A DNA stretch of 64,000 bases from Rhodothermales bacterium (GCA_022821845.1 JAJECT010000001.1:1-64000), one strand, 5' to 3'. Positions 17,459 to 26,309 are shown, counted from the first letter of the stretch. Notes: a model not told the origin generated them from the letters alone. Translations and numbers: made by a program.

Positions 17459-17472
17459 ATACGAATCCGTAT
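17459..17472. promoter_or_regulatory. Palindrome in the rpiA-parA divergent region
   Basis: ATACG AATC CGTAT is a perfect 5-base inverted repeat with a 4-base centre, 29 bases before the parA start. It could be an operator (some ParA proteins regulate their own promoter) or chance. The surrounding gap is A/T-rich (AAAAATAAAAATATAAAA at about 17385-17402), as expected of promoters. Confidence 0.25.
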
Positions 17473-17500
17473 CCGGGCGATACGACACGGACCGAACGCT

Positions 17501-18331
17501 ATGGGAAAAATAATTTCGATTGCGAACCAGAAAGGCGGCGTGGGCAAAACAACCACGGCCATCAATCTGGCGGCGTCGCTGGCGGCCATGGAGTATCCGA
17601 TCCTGCTCGTGGACATGGATCCCCAGGCAAACGCCAGTTCGGGAACCGGCGTACACGACGGAACGCGGGGACATTCCATCTACGAAGCGCTGATCGGCAA
17701 CGCCGAAATACGCTCCATCGTCCAGGAAACGAACATCGCTTCGCTGCATGTGGCGCCCAGCCACATCAACCTTGTGGGCGCGGAAATCGAAATAGCGGAC
17801 CTGCCCAGGCGGGAATACCGCCTCAAACAAGCCTTCGACGCCATCCGGCGGGACTATGCGTTCATCGTGATAGACTGCCCGCCGTCGCTCGGCTTGCTCA
17901 CGGTAAACGCGCTTACCGCCTCGGACTCCGTCGTCATCCCCTTGCAAACCGAATATTTCGCCCTCGAAGGGTTAGGGCAACTGCTGAATACGGTAAAAAT
18001 CGTCCAGCAGCGCCTGAACCAGGCCCTCGAAATAGAAGGCGTCCTGCTGACTATGTTCGACGCCCGGCTCCGCCTTGCGAACCAGGTCGTAAACGAAGTG
18101 CGGCAATATTTCGGCGACAAAGTGTTCAAGACCATCGTCCGACGCAACGTTCGGCTTTCGGAAGCGCCCGGTTTCGGGAAACCCGTGCTGCTCTACGATG
18201 CGATTTCCACCGGCGCGCGCAACTATATCGCCCTCGCTCGCGAAATCGTCGAGAACAATGCCGGGGCCGCGATGCAAGCAAACGGCGACGCGCCCCGGAC
18301 GCATACGCCGCCCGTCGAATACGCCCCGTAA
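17501..18331 (+). CDS. parA: Chromosome partitioning ATPase ParA (Soj)
   Basis: 276 residues. Deviant Walker A KGGVGKTTT (11-19) with the signature lysine, switch region DMDPQANASSG, Walker B-like FIVIDCPPSLGLLTVNAL and the C-terminal Soj pattern RRNVRLSEAPGFGKPVLLYD. It forms ATP-dependent dimers on the nucleoid and drives origin segregation with ParB. parB follows 24 bases downstream. The length and lack of an N-terminal DNA-binding domain mark it as chromosomal type Ib-like/Soj, not a plasmid type Ia ParA. Confidence 0.95.
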   Translation: MGKIISIANQKGGVGKTTTAINLAASLAAMEYPILLVDMDPQANASSGTGVHDGTRGHSIYEALIGNAEIRSIVQETNIASLHVAPSHINLVGAEIEIADLPRREYRLKQAFDAIRRDYAFIVIDCPPSLGLLTVNALTASDSVVIPLQTEYFALEGLGQLLNTVKIVQQRLNQALEIEGVLLTMFDARLRLANQVVNEVRQYFGDKVFKTIVRRNVRLSEAPGFGKPVLLYDAISTGARNYIALAREIVENNAGAAMQANGDAPRTHTPPVEYAP

Positions 18332-18355
18332 TTTTCACGTATCCCCTCTCTTGCC

Positions 18356-19255
18356 ATGGCGCCACGGAAAGAAGCGCTGGGACGCGGACTGAGCGCAATC
18401 CTCGAATCGAACGAAGAACCCCTTGCGTCCGCCCATTCGTCCAGACGAGCCAGCCAGATCAGCGAAATAGACCTGTCGCTCGTACAGCCCAATCCCATGC
18501 AACCCCGCAAGGATTTCGACGAAGAAACGCTCATGGAACTGGCGCACTCGATCAGGCAACTGGGGGTGATTCAGCCTGTCGCGGTGCGAGCGGGGGAGCG
18601 GGGGTACGAACTCATTTCCGGAGAGCGACGGCTGCGCGCGGCGCGGCTTGCGGGGCTCGAACGCATTCCCGCCTATGTTCGGGAGGCGGATGCGGACAGC
18701 ATGTTGCAAATGGCTATCGTCGAAAATGTCCAGCGCGAGAACCTCAACCCGATCGAAGAGGCGCTGGCCTACCGGCGCTTGATGGAAGAATGCGACATGA
18801 CCCACGAAGAAGTAGCCCGCAGCGTCGCCAAAAGCCGATCCGCCGTAACCAATATGCTGCGCTTGCTCCGGCTGCCCCCCATCGTGCAAACCGGCCTGCG
18901 CGACGGCGAAGTATCCGTTGGACACGCCCGCGTACTGATTGGCATAGCAGACGAGAAAACGCAAATCGCCCTCTTCGAAGCCATCAAGGCCAAAGGATTG
19001 TCCGTACGGGAAGTCGAGCGAAGGGTACGGGAAAATCGCGAGGCCAGAACGCCAAAAACCAAAAAACCGGCGCAAGGCGAGACCGCCCTGTCGAAGCGGG
19101 ACGCCCTGCAAGTGGAAAAATACGTGTCGCAACTTCGCAGCCGCCTTGGCACGCGGGTGGGCATCCGGCGTCAGGGCCATGGAGGACGTATCGAAATCGA
19201 GTACTATTCCGGCGAAGACCTGGAACGGCTGCTCGAATTGATCGCGGGGAAATAA
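18356..19255 (+). CDS. parB: Chromosome partitioning protein ParB (Spo0J)
   Basis: 299 residues. It opens with RKEALGRGLSAIL, the usual N-terminal motif contacting ParA, followed by the ParB CTPase/nuclease-fold domain (PNPMQPRKDFDEETLMELAHSI, GERRLRAARLAG, VENVQRENLNPIEEA), a helix-turn-helix (MTHEEVARSVAKSRSAVTNMLRLLRL) that would bind parS, and a C-terminal dimerisation domain. The cognate parS consensus was not found in this window. The DUF5683 gene starts 2 bases after the stop. Confidence 0.95.
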   Translation: MAPRKEALGRGLSAILESNEEPLASAHSSRRASQISEIDLSLVQPNPMQPRKDFDEETLMELAHSIRQLGVIQPVAVRAGERGYELISGERRLRAARLAGLERIPAYVREADADSMLQMAIVENVQRENLNPIEEALAYRRLMEECDMTHEEVARSVAKSRSAVTNMLRLLRLPPIVQTGLRDGEVSVGHARVLIGIADEKTQIALFEAIKAKGLSVREVERRVRENREARTPKTKKPAQGETALSKRDALQVEKYVSQLRSRLGTRVGIRRQGHGGRIEIEYYSGEDLERLLELIAGK

Positions 19256-19257
19256 TC

Positions 19258-19938
19258 GTGCATAGCCGCATCGGATACGTCGGGATGATCCTGATGGCCT
19301 GCATGACCAGTTTCGCGGCGGCGCAAACCATAGCCGCGCAACCCGTGGCGGCGCAGCCGGACACCGCCGTCGCCAGGCAGCGCTTCAATCCCCGCGCGGC
19401 GCTCTGGCGAGCGGCCGTGCCGGGTTGGGGGCAAATGCGCAACCGGCAGTATTACAAGGCGGCGATCGTGTGGGGCGGCCTGGCGGGTTTCACGGGCGCC
19501 ATCTTGCGCGCGAATCGGCGATACCGAACATATGGAAACGGATACCTGTGGGTGATCCGGGACGCCTCCACCATCAATGTCCCCGCAGCATACGAACAGG
19601 ACTATCTGAGCCTGCTTGGAGAACTGGGGATCGCCCCCGAAGAAGCGGAAACGGACGCCTTTCAGAACAGGCTGGGCGGTCTGTTCCGGCAGCAACGGGA
19701 CGCCCTGCGAAGAAATCGCGACGTGCTGTACATCGGCGCCGGCGTTTTCTACGGACTGTCGATTCTCGATGCGTACGTCCACGCGCACCTGCTGGACTTT
19801 GACGTAGGCGAAAACCTGGCCTTTTCCCTGCAACCCGCAGGCGTTTCGGCGACCTGGCGATTCGGGAGCCAGAATACCTTCCGATCCGGGGCGCAAATCG
19901 CGCCGTGCGGCGTAGAAAATAAGCCGTGCGGACATTAA
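19258..19938 (+). CDS. DUF5683 family exported/membrane protein
   Basis: 226 residues from the GTG at 19258, two bases after the parB stop; an alternative ATG at 19285 would shorten the signal peptide. After a signal (ending FAAAQ) come FNPRAALWRAAVPGWGQMRNRQYYKAAIVWGGLAGF, the P-G-x-GQ-x-N-x-xYYK motif that defines DUF5683, and a second hydrophobic stretch VLYIGAGVFYGLSILDAYVHAHL. The parA-parB-DUF5683 order is common in Bacteroidota. Function unknown; probably envelope-located. Confidence 0.85.
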   Translation: MHSRIGYVGMILMACMTSFAAAQTIAAQPVAAQPDTAVARQRFNPRAALWRAAVPGWGQMRNRQYYKAAIVWGGLAGFTGAILRANRRYRTYGNGYLWVIRDASTINVPAAYEQDYLSLLGELGIAPEEAETDAFQNRLGGLFRQQRDALRRNRDVLYIGAGVFYGLSILDAYVHAHLLDFDVGENLAFSLQPAGVSATWRFGSQNTFRSGAQIAPCGVENKPCGH

Positions 19939-20076
19939 TGCCGAAAATTCCTTATTTTACTTCGTTAACGCATTGGGTTGCCTGGAAACATCCAGCATCT
20001 ATTGTACGCGCGCGCTCCATCCGCCCCGACAGAAGCCTGTTCCCTGGCCATACCGCCTGAGACGAATAACGACCAT

Positions 20077-21435
20077 ATGATGACGCCCCTTGATTCCCGA
20101 TCAGAGCGCCATGACGGTGCGGCTACGGATGCCTGTGCAGTGGCGGAGCCCACGCTGTTCGAAAAATGCCACCGGTTCTTTGACGAATCGACGGATTACA
20201 GCCAGGCCAAACAAGCCGGCCTGTACCCGTACTTCCGCATGATCGAGCGGAACGAAGGAACCCGCGCCATCCTGAACGGGCGGGAAGTCATCATGGCCGG
20301 CTCCAACAATTACCTTGGGCTCACGTCCGACCCCCGGGTCCAGGAAGCTGCCGCCAACGCCATCAAGCAGTATGGCACCGGCTGCACCGGCAGCCGATTC
20401 CTGAACGGTACGCTAGACCTGCATATCCAGCTGGAAGAACGGCTCGCCCGGTTCATGCAAGCCCCTGCTTGCGTCGTGTTCTCGACAGGCTATATGGCGA
20501 ACGAGGGCGTCATCCAGGCGCTTGCGGGCAAGGGAGATTTCATCTTTTCCGACAAGGACAACCATGCCTCGATTACGGCGGGAACGCGCGCCAGCATGGG
20601 AGAAACGATCCGTTTTCGACACAACGACACGGATCACTTGCGAAAATCGCTGGCCAAAACCTGCCAGATGCATCCGCAAGCAGGGAAGTTGATCGTGACG
20701 GACGGCGTGTTCTCCATGAGCGGCGTCATCGCGAAAGTGCCGGAACTGGTCGAGATCGCCGAAGAATTCGGGGCGGCGCTGCTCCTTGACGACGCACATG
20801 CCTGCGGCGTCATTGGGCCGGGCGGGCGCGGTTCGGCGGCGCATTTCGGGCTCAGCGATCGCGTGCCGCTCACCACGGGCACGTTCTCGAAGAGTTTCGC
20901 TTCGCTGGGAGGATTCTGCGTAGCGACCCGGGACATCGTCGAGTTTATTCGCCATCGCAGCGCCACGCATATGTTCAGCGCATCCATGCCCCCGCCCAGC
21001 GTGGCCACGGTGCTTAAATGCCTGGACATCCTTGAAGAAGAACCCGAACGCCTCGAACGGCTCTGGGACATTTCGGAGTATATGCGCAACGGCTTCCGGA
21101 ACTCCGGATTCAACATCTGGACAAGCCAGTCCGCCGTCATTCCGGTCGTCATCGGCGACATGCTGACCTGCTTCAGGTTCTGGCACGACCTGCTCGAAGA
21201 AGGCGTCTTCGCCAATGCGGTGGCGCCGCCCGCCGTCCCGCCGGGCCAATCGCTTATGCGCACCTCGTTCATGGCCACGCACTCGAACGACGAACTGGAT
21301 TTTATTCTTGACAAATTCACCCGCGTGGGCGTAAAACACGGGATCGTCAACCGGAACGGCGCAGCCATCGCGCAAGAAGACGAAGCATATCTGACGAAAA
21401 ACGCAGCGGCGACGCAAGCCAACGCGCAGCCATAA
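20077..21435 (+). CDS. spt: Serine palmitoyltransferase-like alpha-oxoamine synthase
   Basis: 452 residues of the PLP-dependent alpha-oxoamine synthase family. Key motifs: NNYLGLTSDPRVQEAA, GTGCTGSRFLNGTLDLH, DDAHACGVIGPGGRG and TTGTFSKSFASLGGF, whose lysine would hold PLP. The relatives condense an amino acid with an acyl-CoA: serine palmitoyltransferase (first step of sphingolipid synthesis), KBL, or 8-amino-7-oxononanoate synthase. The extended N-terminus (FEKCHRFFDESTDYSQAKQAGLYPYFRMIE) resembles bacterial SPT, and no biotin or threonine-degradation genes are nearby. Start at 20077 chosen over 19978 because the intervening residues look non-coding. A GNAT-fold protein follows. Confidence 0.82.
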   Translation: MMTPLDSRSERHDGAATDACAVAEPTLFEKCHRFFDESTDYSQAKQAGLYPYFRMIERNEGTRAILNGREVIMAGSNNYLGLTSDPRVQEAAANAIKQYGTGCTGSRFLNGTLDLHIQLEERLARFMQAPACVVFSTGYMANEGVIQALAGKGDFIFSDKDNHASITAGTRASMGETIRFRHNDTDHLRKSLAKTCQMHPQAGKLIVTDGVFSMSGVIAKVPELVEIAEEFGAALLLDDAHACGVIGPGGRGSAAHFGLSDRVPLTTGTFSKSFASLGGFCVATRDIVEFIRHRSATHMFSASMPPPSVATVLKCLDILEEEPERLERLWDISEYMRNGFRNSGFNIWTSQSAVIPVVIGDMLTCFRFWHDLLEEGVFANAVAPPAVPPGQSLMRTSFMATHSNDELDFILDKFTRVGVKHGIVNRNGAAIAQEDEAYLTKNAAATQANAQP

Positions 21436-21476
21436 CACCCCGCCCGACGGGTCTGCGCTTTCCATATCCTGATTGC

Positions 21477-22616
21477 ATGGCAACACGCCCCGTAACCGTT
21501 CGCCCCGTTCGCTCGCGGAGCGACCTCAGGGCATTCGTTGATTTACCGTATCGCTTGTATCGCAAGTATCCTGCCTGGACGCCTCCGCTTCGGCAGGATA
21601 TTCGGCATGCGCTGGACCCGAAAAAAAACGCCTTCTTCGAGCACGGCGCCATCTATCCGTTTCTTGCCTGCGACGCTTCCGGCGCCGTCGCGGGACGCAT
21701 CGCCGCCATCGTAAACGGCATGCATCTCAAAACATACGGAGATAGCCTGGGCTATTTTGGATTCTTCGAAACCGTCGAGGAGTACGCTGTCGCAGAGGCC
21801 CTCCTGGACGCAGCGGCCGACCGGCTCCGGGACGAAGGCCTGACCGGCGTACGCGGCCCCGCCAATCCCTCCATCAACGATACGTGCGGCTTGCTGGTGG
21901 ACGGATTCGACAAGGAGCCCGGCATTCTCATGCCATACAATCCGCCGTATTACCTGACTTTTCTGGAGCGGTACGGTTTTCGGCGCGCGATGACCATGTG
22001 GGGGTATTACGTTCACAAGAAGTATGTCAAAACCGCCAGGCTGGAACGCGGCGTCGAAATCGTAAAGCGGCGCAATCCGGGCGTGACGCTGCGTACGCTG
22101 GACATGAAACGCTTCGACGAAGAAGTGCAAAGCATCCGCGATATTTATAACGACGCCTGGGAAAACAACTGGGGACACGTCCCGATGACCGAGAACGAAT
22201 TTGCCCAGCTTGCCCGGCAAATGAAGCAAATCGTCGATCCGAACGTCGTCTATTTCGTGGAGGATAACGGGGTTCCCGTGGGCTTTTCCGTATCGCTTCC
22301 GAATATCAACCAGTTGCTCCGGCACGTGCCCGACGGGCGATTGTTTCCCTTCGGCGTGTTTCAGATACTGATTCGGGAGAAATTCGGGGGGATCACGGAA
22401 ATTCGCACCCCTATCCTCGGCGTCCGCAAGAAATACCACGGGCGCGGCCTGGACGCCATGCTGAACCTTGCGGCCATCCGCAACGGTCCGGAGCATGGGT
22501 ACGAAGCAAGCGAACTGAGCTGGGTGCTCGACTCCAACGTTCGCCAGCGCAACGCGCTCGTCGCGATCGGCGGCGTGGTGGACAAGGAGTATGCGATGCT
22601 GGAAAAAGCCCTGTGA
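21477..22616 (+). CDS. GNAT-fold acyltransferase-like protein (YghO-like), candidate ceramide synthase
   Basis: 379 residues. N-terminal half PYRLYRKYPAWTPPLRQDIRHALDPKKNAFFEHG and RGPANPSINDTCGLLVDGFD, C-terminal half with a GNAT-like region (VYFVEDNGVPVGFSVSLPNINQ, ILGVRKKYHGRGLDAML, SELSWVLDSN). The RGPANPS...G segment is characteristic of YghO-like proteins found next to spt in bacterial sphingolipid loci, where a GNAT-fold enzyme has been reported as a bacterial ceramide synthase. Placement 41 bases after the spt-like gene makes N-acylation of a sphingoid base the leading hypothesis; general N-acetyltransferase activity is the alternative. Confidence 0.7.
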   Translation: MATRPVTVRPVRSRSDLRAFVDLPYRLYRKYPAWTPPLRQDIRHALDPKKNAFFEHGAIYPFLACDASGAVAGRIAAIVNGMHLKTYGDSLGYFGFFETVEEYAVAEALLDAAADRLRDEGLTGVRGPANPSINDTCGLLVDGFDKEPGILMPYNPPYYLTFLERYGFRRAMTMWGYYVHKKYVKTARLERGVEIVKRRNPGVTLRTLDMKRFDEEVQSIRDIYNDAWENNWGHVPMTENEFAQLARQMKQIVDPNVVYFVEDNGVPVGFSVSLPNINQLLRHVPDGRLFPFGVFQILIREKFGGITEIRTPILGVRKKYHGRGLDAMLNLAAIRNGPEHGYEASELSWVLDSNVRQRNALVAIGGVVDKEYAMLEKAL

Positions 22617-22755
22617 CGGGATTGCAGGCTGATCGAAAGCGCTCGTCTCCAGCGAATGAAAACGCTTGGCGGCGGACGGGCGGCCCTGGCGTACGAAAAT
22701 GTCGAGGCGATACGGGAGCGGAACAGCGAAGCGCCGCAACGACCGCGCAGCGCGT

Positions 22756-22791
22756 CAAAACAAAAAACGCCGACTGCAAAAGCAATCGGCG
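22756..22791 (-). terminator. Minus-strand intrinsic terminator in the gene-free island
   Basis: Read on the minus strand: CGCCGATTGC, loop TTTT, GCAGTCGGCG (10 pairs, one G-T wobble), then TTTTTTGTTTTG. On the plus strand the arms are 22768-22777 and 22782-22791. No minus-strand gene ends here; the nearest upstream one stops almost 1 kb away with another hairpin in between. The signal implies an unannotated minus-strand RNA. Confidence 0.75.
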
Positions 22792-23400
22792 CTTCCTGCC
22801 TGGACATGCGGGGATAACCCCACAATTAAACTTGCGCCATTACGCTTGGCGAAATGCTATAGAACCCGGCGTCTATTGCATCCGGAATCCTTCCTGTCAG
22901 CGACGGGCCTCCCGGGATTTCTGCGCATCGCCTCAGCAATACGCCGAAACCGGAGTTCGGGAGGCCCTACTCCCGTTGGCGCCGCAGACCGGCCGAAACC
23001 GGCGACAACGCCAACGTAGCGGCATGTGCCTGGCGAACAGTGGCCTGATCGCCGAGCTGCGAGAACCGCATGGGCAAACGGTTCCAGCGCCACAGGCCTT
23101 TTGATTGCCTGCGCTTCCTGTATCCACACATTCTCCACAGCAAGCGTTCCGATCCCCTTGCTGCGCTTGCCCTCTCCAAGCAGGCATTGCGCGTACGCGC
23201 TACGCCATCGCTTCGTCAAGTTGCTTGCGCAGCGAAAACCGGATTCGCCAGCCGCTTCGTCGAACCTGTGCACACCCCTCGCCAGAGCGGGGGACGGACG
23301 GCAGACGCCTCATGCAGCCAGAGTATTCAGTCGCTTCAAGGAACAGCATCCGAAGACGCTGGAATCATAATAAGCGTCCGTTTACGTCAGGTCAAGGCCC

Positions 23401-23433
23401 CGACAGTATTTTATTTCACAATTTATTAACAAA
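23401..23433 (-). promoter_or_regulatory. Candidate minus-strand promoter in the gene-free island
   Basis: On the minus strand TTTG (23430-23433) is followed after 21 bases by TACTGTCG (23401-23408), an imperfect match to the Bacteroidota TTTG/TAnnTTTG promoter. The spacer is strikingly A/T-rich. Transcription would run toward the terminator at 22756. Confidence 0.25.
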
Positions 23434-23526
23434 CTGTGCACGGCTTGCAAAAAAGATGTGGATAGAGAAGCCGCAAGCCATACGTCGCGCCGAACCGCTT
23501 TGCTTCTGGCGCCCTGCGCAAACCGA

Positions 23527-23557
23527 AAAGCCCGACCTGCCGTACAGGCCGGGCTTT
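23527..23557 (-). terminator. Hairpin downstream of rhomboid gene
   Basis: AAAGCCCGACCTG (23527-23539) pairs with CAGGCCGGGCTTT (23545-23557), one mismatch, loop CCGTA. On the minus strand it is followed by a short T-rich run (TTTTCGGTTT), so it could end the purQ-rhomboid transcript about 200 bases past the rhomboid stop. Confidence 0.5.
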
Positions 23558-23682
23558 CGACGCCCACGAAGATGCGACCGATGCCTCGCAATCCATAAAA
23601 CCGGAAAAAACGGCGGATGCGAGCGAGGCCTCCAGCGCATGAGGTGAAGGCAAAATGCGAAATAATCGGAAATAAAGCAAGC

Positions 23683-23750
23683 AATAACGGAATTTTTCTG
23701 TGGCGCAGGAAAAATAATTTCCCAAAATATATAAGAAATAACGGAATTTT
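23683..23750. repeat. Direct repeat AATAACGGAATTTT, two copies
   Basis: The 14-mer AATAACGGAATTTT occurs at 23683-23696 and 23737-23750, 54 bases apart, in an A/T-rich patch just 3' of the rhomboid gene. A third imperfect form (AATAATCGGAAATA) lies at about 23661. Role unknown; possible protein-binding sites or remnants of an insertion. Confidence 0.45.
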
Positions 23751-23761
23751 GACAGAAGACG

Positions 23762-24394
23762 CTATATTCCGAGTCGGCCCAGTTCCTGCAGGAATATCTC
23801 CACCGATTGGGGCTCCAGCAACATCGTGAGCATCAGTCCGCCCAGCGCGCCGCCCAAATGCGCCTCGTGCGCAATGCCGCCCCCCGCCCCGCTGCGGGAA
23901 CGCTGCATCGCATACATCGAAACCGCCACATAGCCCACGGCGAAAAGCGCCGCCGGAACGCCTATCGGCACGAAAGCAATGTAAATGGGCTGAAGCGGGG
24001 CGAACAGGCAATACCCGAACAACACCCCGCTGATCGCCCCGGACGCCCCGACCGACGCATACGTCGAAGAATGTCTGTGCAAGGCAAGGGAAAACCCGTT
24101 CGCCGCCAATTCGGAGCCGAAGTACAACGCCAGAAAAGAGCCGGAGCCCAATACGCTTTCCATCGGCGGGCCGAAGAAATAGAGCGTAATCATATTGAAC
24201 AACAGGTGCCCGGCGCCCACATGCACGAATCCCGCCGTAATGAACCCGCTATATTGCCCATGGCGCAGCGCCAGATACGGTTTGAACGCCAGGCGATCCA
24301 GAAGCGAACGATCGAATAGCAGGGCATAGCCGCTCGTCAGGAGCGTGGCCAACAGCAGGGAAAACGTAACCGGGGACGCGGAGAAAGAAAGCAT
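23762..24394 (-). CDS. Rhomboid family intramembrane serine protease
   Basis: 210 residues, about six membrane spans. Features in order: FITAGFVHVGAGHLLFNMITLYFFG (the HxxxN-type segment that stabilises the oxyanion), catalytic serine in VGASGAISGVLFGY, and catalytic histidine in AHEAHLGGALGGLML. These make a Ser-His dyad typical of active rhomboids, which cut single-span substrates within the membrane. The start is 7 bases after the purQ stop on the same strand, so the two are probably co-transcribed, though no functional link is evident. Confidence 0.9.
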   Translation of the reverse strand: MLSFSASPVTFSLLLATLLTSGYALLFDRSLLDRLAFKPYLALRHGQYSGFITAGFVHVGAGHLLFNMITLYFFGPPMESVLGSGSFLALYFGSELAANGFSLALHRHSSTYASVGASGAISGVLFGYCLFAPLQPIYIAFVPIGVPAALFAVGYVAVSMYAMQRSRSGAGGGIAHEAHLGGALGGLMLTMLLEPQSVEIFLQELGRLGI

Positions 24395-24401
24395 GTGCGG
24401 A

Positions 24402-25103
24402 TTACGCCTGCGCGATATGGTCTATAATGGATTCGAACAACGGCTTCCCGTCGGCGCTTCCGAGGACGCCTTCCGCGCACCGATCCGGATGCGGCATCAT
24501 CCCCAGGACGTTCCGCCCCTCGTTGACAATGCCCGCAATGTGGCGGGCCGATCCGTTCGGGTTCGCTCCCGGCGCAAGCGCCCCCGACGCGTCGCAATAC
24601 CGAAACACGACCCGACCTTCCCCCTCAAGACGGTCCAGCGCATCGCTCGAGGCGAAATAATTGCCCTCGCCATGCGAAACCGGAATGCGAACGACCTGCC
24701 CTTCCTGCAAGCGCGTCGTGTAGGGCGTGCGCGCGTTTTCGACCCGCAAGTTCACCTGCTTGCAGACGAAACGAAGCGAAGCGTTCCGCATCAGGACGCC
24801 CGGCAACAAACCCATCTCGCAAAGCATCTGGAATCCGTTGCAAATGCCGAACACCAGCCCGCCGCGCGAAGCGAAACGCGCCACATCCTGCATAACCGGC
24901 GAGAACCGGGCAATGGCCCCGGAGCGCAAATAATCTCCGTACGAAAAGCCGCCGGGCAAAACGACCACGTCCGCATCGCCGACGCTGCTTTCCTTGTGCC
25001 AAATAAAGCGCGCCGCTTGTCCAAACACATGCTTTGCGGCGTGATAGGCGTCGTGGTCGCAATTGGACCCCGGAAAAACGATAATGCCGAATCGGACGGC
25101 CAT
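24402..25103 (-). CDS. purQ: Phosphoribosylformylglycinamidine synthase subunit PurQ
   Basis: 233 residues, class I glutamine amidotransferase. It opens [20 protein letters not shown], has the nucleophile elbow [13 protein letters not shown] (Cys88), the [16 protein letters not shown] segment, SHGEGNYFA, and the C-terminal His-containing [10 protein letters not shown]. It supplies ammonia from glutamine to PurL in de novo purine synthesis (FGAM synthase); purL and purS are not in this window. Length is normal. The ATG at 25103 is the start that gives the canonical N-terminus; a long open frame continues upstream but is the shadow of the divergent aldo/keto reductase gene. Confidence 0.96.
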   Translation of the reverse strand: MAVRFGIIVFPGSNCDHDAYHAAKHVFGQAARFIWHKESSVGDADVVVLPGGFSYGDYLRSGAIARFSPVMQDVARFASRGGLVFGICNGFQMLCEMGLLPGVLMRNASLRFVCKQVNLRVENARTPYTTRLQEGQVVRIPVSHGEGNYFASSDALDRLEGEGRVVFRYCDASGALAPGANPNGSARHIAGIVNEGRNVLGMMPHPDRCAEGVLGSADGKPLFESIIDHIAQA

Positions 25104-25304
25104 GGAACAGGCGAAAAGGATGACGAAAAACGAACGACGCGCAGGCGCAAACGCCGCAACCCATGGTTTCAGGGAACGAATACGAGTCAAAGCGTTCGAA
25201 TACCTGCCAAAACCAGGGCCAGCGAACACCCGTTCGCGCAGGATACAATATACTAAATTGCGCGGCGTACGCAGCGCCGTAACGAAAACGAGCAGGAACC
25301 GCAT

Positions 25305-26276
25305 ATGAATTATCGGAGATTCGGTCGCCGGGGCCGGGAAGTCAGCGAAATCGGGTACGGAATGTGGGGCATGGCGGACTGGTCGGATTCCGACGACGCC
25401 GAGTCCATCCGCTCCATGAGCCGGGCCGTCGCCCTCGGATGCACGTTTTTCGACACGGCGCTGGCCTACGGCGACGGGCATAGCGAGCGGCTGCTGGGAA
25501 AACTGGCGGCGTTGCACCCGGAAGCGTCCCTGTACGCGGCATCCAAAGTACCGCCGAAAAACCGTCAATGGCCCAGCCGGCGCGGGTATGCGCTGGACGA
25601 TGTGTTTCCGCCCGACTACGTGAAGGAATCCATCGAAAAAAGCCTGGAAAATACGGGCCTTCCCCATATTGACCTGATGCAATTGCACGTATGGGAAGAC
25701 GACTGGCTCGATGACGACCGCTGGATCGCCGCGCTGGAGGATTTCCGGCGGCAGGGCCTCGTCCGGGCCGTGGGGATCAGTTTGAATCGATGGGAACCCT
25801 GGAATGGCGTCAAAGCGGTCCGGAGCGGACTGGTGGACGCCGTACAAGTGATTTACAACATCTTCGACCAGGCGCCCGAAGACGAATTGTTTCCGGCTTG
25901 CACGGAAATGAACGTCGCCGTTATTGCCCGGGTCCCGTTCGACGAAGGCGGCTTGACGGGCAACCTGACGCTTGATATGGCGTGGCCGGAAGGCGACTGG
26001 CGAAACATCTACTTCGGGCCGGAGAACCTGGCGGAAACGGTCCGCCGCGCCGACGCGCTGAAAGAGATAGCCCCCGAAGGCATGCGCTTGCCGGAAATGG
26101 CGTTGCGGTTCGTGCTGTCGAACGACGCCGTATCCACCATTATTCCCGGCATGCGCAAACTTCGCCATGTCGAGGCCAATATCGGCGCCAGCGACAAAGG
26201 CGGGCTGGACGCAGACCTGCTGGAAACGCTGCGGGCGCATCGCTGGGACCGGGAACCCACAGCATGGTCCCACTAA
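25305..26276 (+). CDS. Aldo/keto reductase
   Basis: 323 residues, an AKR-type TIM barrel: [44 protein letters not shown] (catalytic Asp and Tyr), [11 protein letters not shown] (catalytic Lys), [12 protein letters not shown] (His) and [17 protein letters not shown] (cofactor binding). It should reduce an aldehyde or ketone with NADPH in the cytosol; substrate not predictable. Divergent from purQ across about 200 bases; a TATACT hexamer (25249-25254) in that gap is a possible -10. The stop codon overlaps one copy of the dispersed repeat. Confidence 0.9.
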   Translation: MNYRRFGRRGREVSEIGYGMWGMADWSDSDDAESIRSMSRAVALGCTFFDTALAYGDGHSERLLGKLAALHPEASLYAASKVPPKNRQWPSRRGYALDDVFPPDYVKESIEKSLENTGLPHIDLMQLHVWEDDWLDDDRWIAALEDFRRQGLVRAVGISLNRWEPWNGVKAVRSGLVDAVQVIYNIFDQAPEDELFPACTEMNVAVIARVPFDEGGLTGNLTLDMAWPEGDWRNIYFGPENLAETVRRADALKEIAPEGMRLPEMALRFVLSNDAVSTIIPGMRKLRHVEANIGASDKGGLDADLLETLRAHRWDREPTAWSH

Positions 26277-26289
26277 GGATACGCTGATT
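26275..26289 (-). repeat. Dispersed repeat end
   Basis: AAGGATACGCTGATT is the reverse complement of the AATCAGCGTATCCTN unit at 166-180. It begins inside the stop codon of the aldo/keto reductase and precedes the DUF58 start by 20 bases, so it lies across what might otherwise be read as a simple gene junction. Confidence 0.5.
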
Positions 26290-26309
26290 CATTCCTGCTC
26301 TGTACGCAC

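Larger units (their letters stand above)
22617..23761. other. 1.1 kb island without a recognisable gene
   Basis: Several open frames of 70-180 codons exist on both strands, but they overlap one another, none has recognisable motifs or a ribosome-binding site, and their composition looks random. Positive signals are a strong minus-strand terminator (22756-22791), a hairpin (23527-23557), an A/T-rich minus-strand promoter candidate (23401-23433), a nested inverted repeat with arms GTTGGCG and CGCCAAC at about 22975-23018, and a direct repeat (23683/23737). The layout suggests a minus-strand non-coding transcript of about 640 bases. Hallmarks of RNase P RNA, tmRNA and SRP RNA were looked for and not found. 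Confidence 0.5.

Noticed and set aside
17344-19300. parS site near parAB
   Set aside because: No TGTTTCACGTGAAACA-like sequence was seen in the window. The ATACGAATCCGTAT palindrome before parA does not match it.
22756-23430. RNase P RNA, tmRNA or SRP RNA in the gene-free island
   Set aside because: The GAGGAAAGTCC-type, GGATTCGACGGG-type and GGAAGCAGC-type signatures were not found on either strand, so no known RNA name was assigned.
22613-23647. Several open frames of 70-180 codons on both strands in the 22617-23761 island
   Set aside because: They overlap each other, lack ribosome-binding sites and recognisable motifs, and have random-looking composition. The best minus-strand frame (22857-23273) has no family resemblance.
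24402-26273. A 623-codon minus-strand frame extending PurQ upstream
   Set aside because: Beyond 25103 it is antisense to the aldo/keto reductase and has no PurQ-like content.
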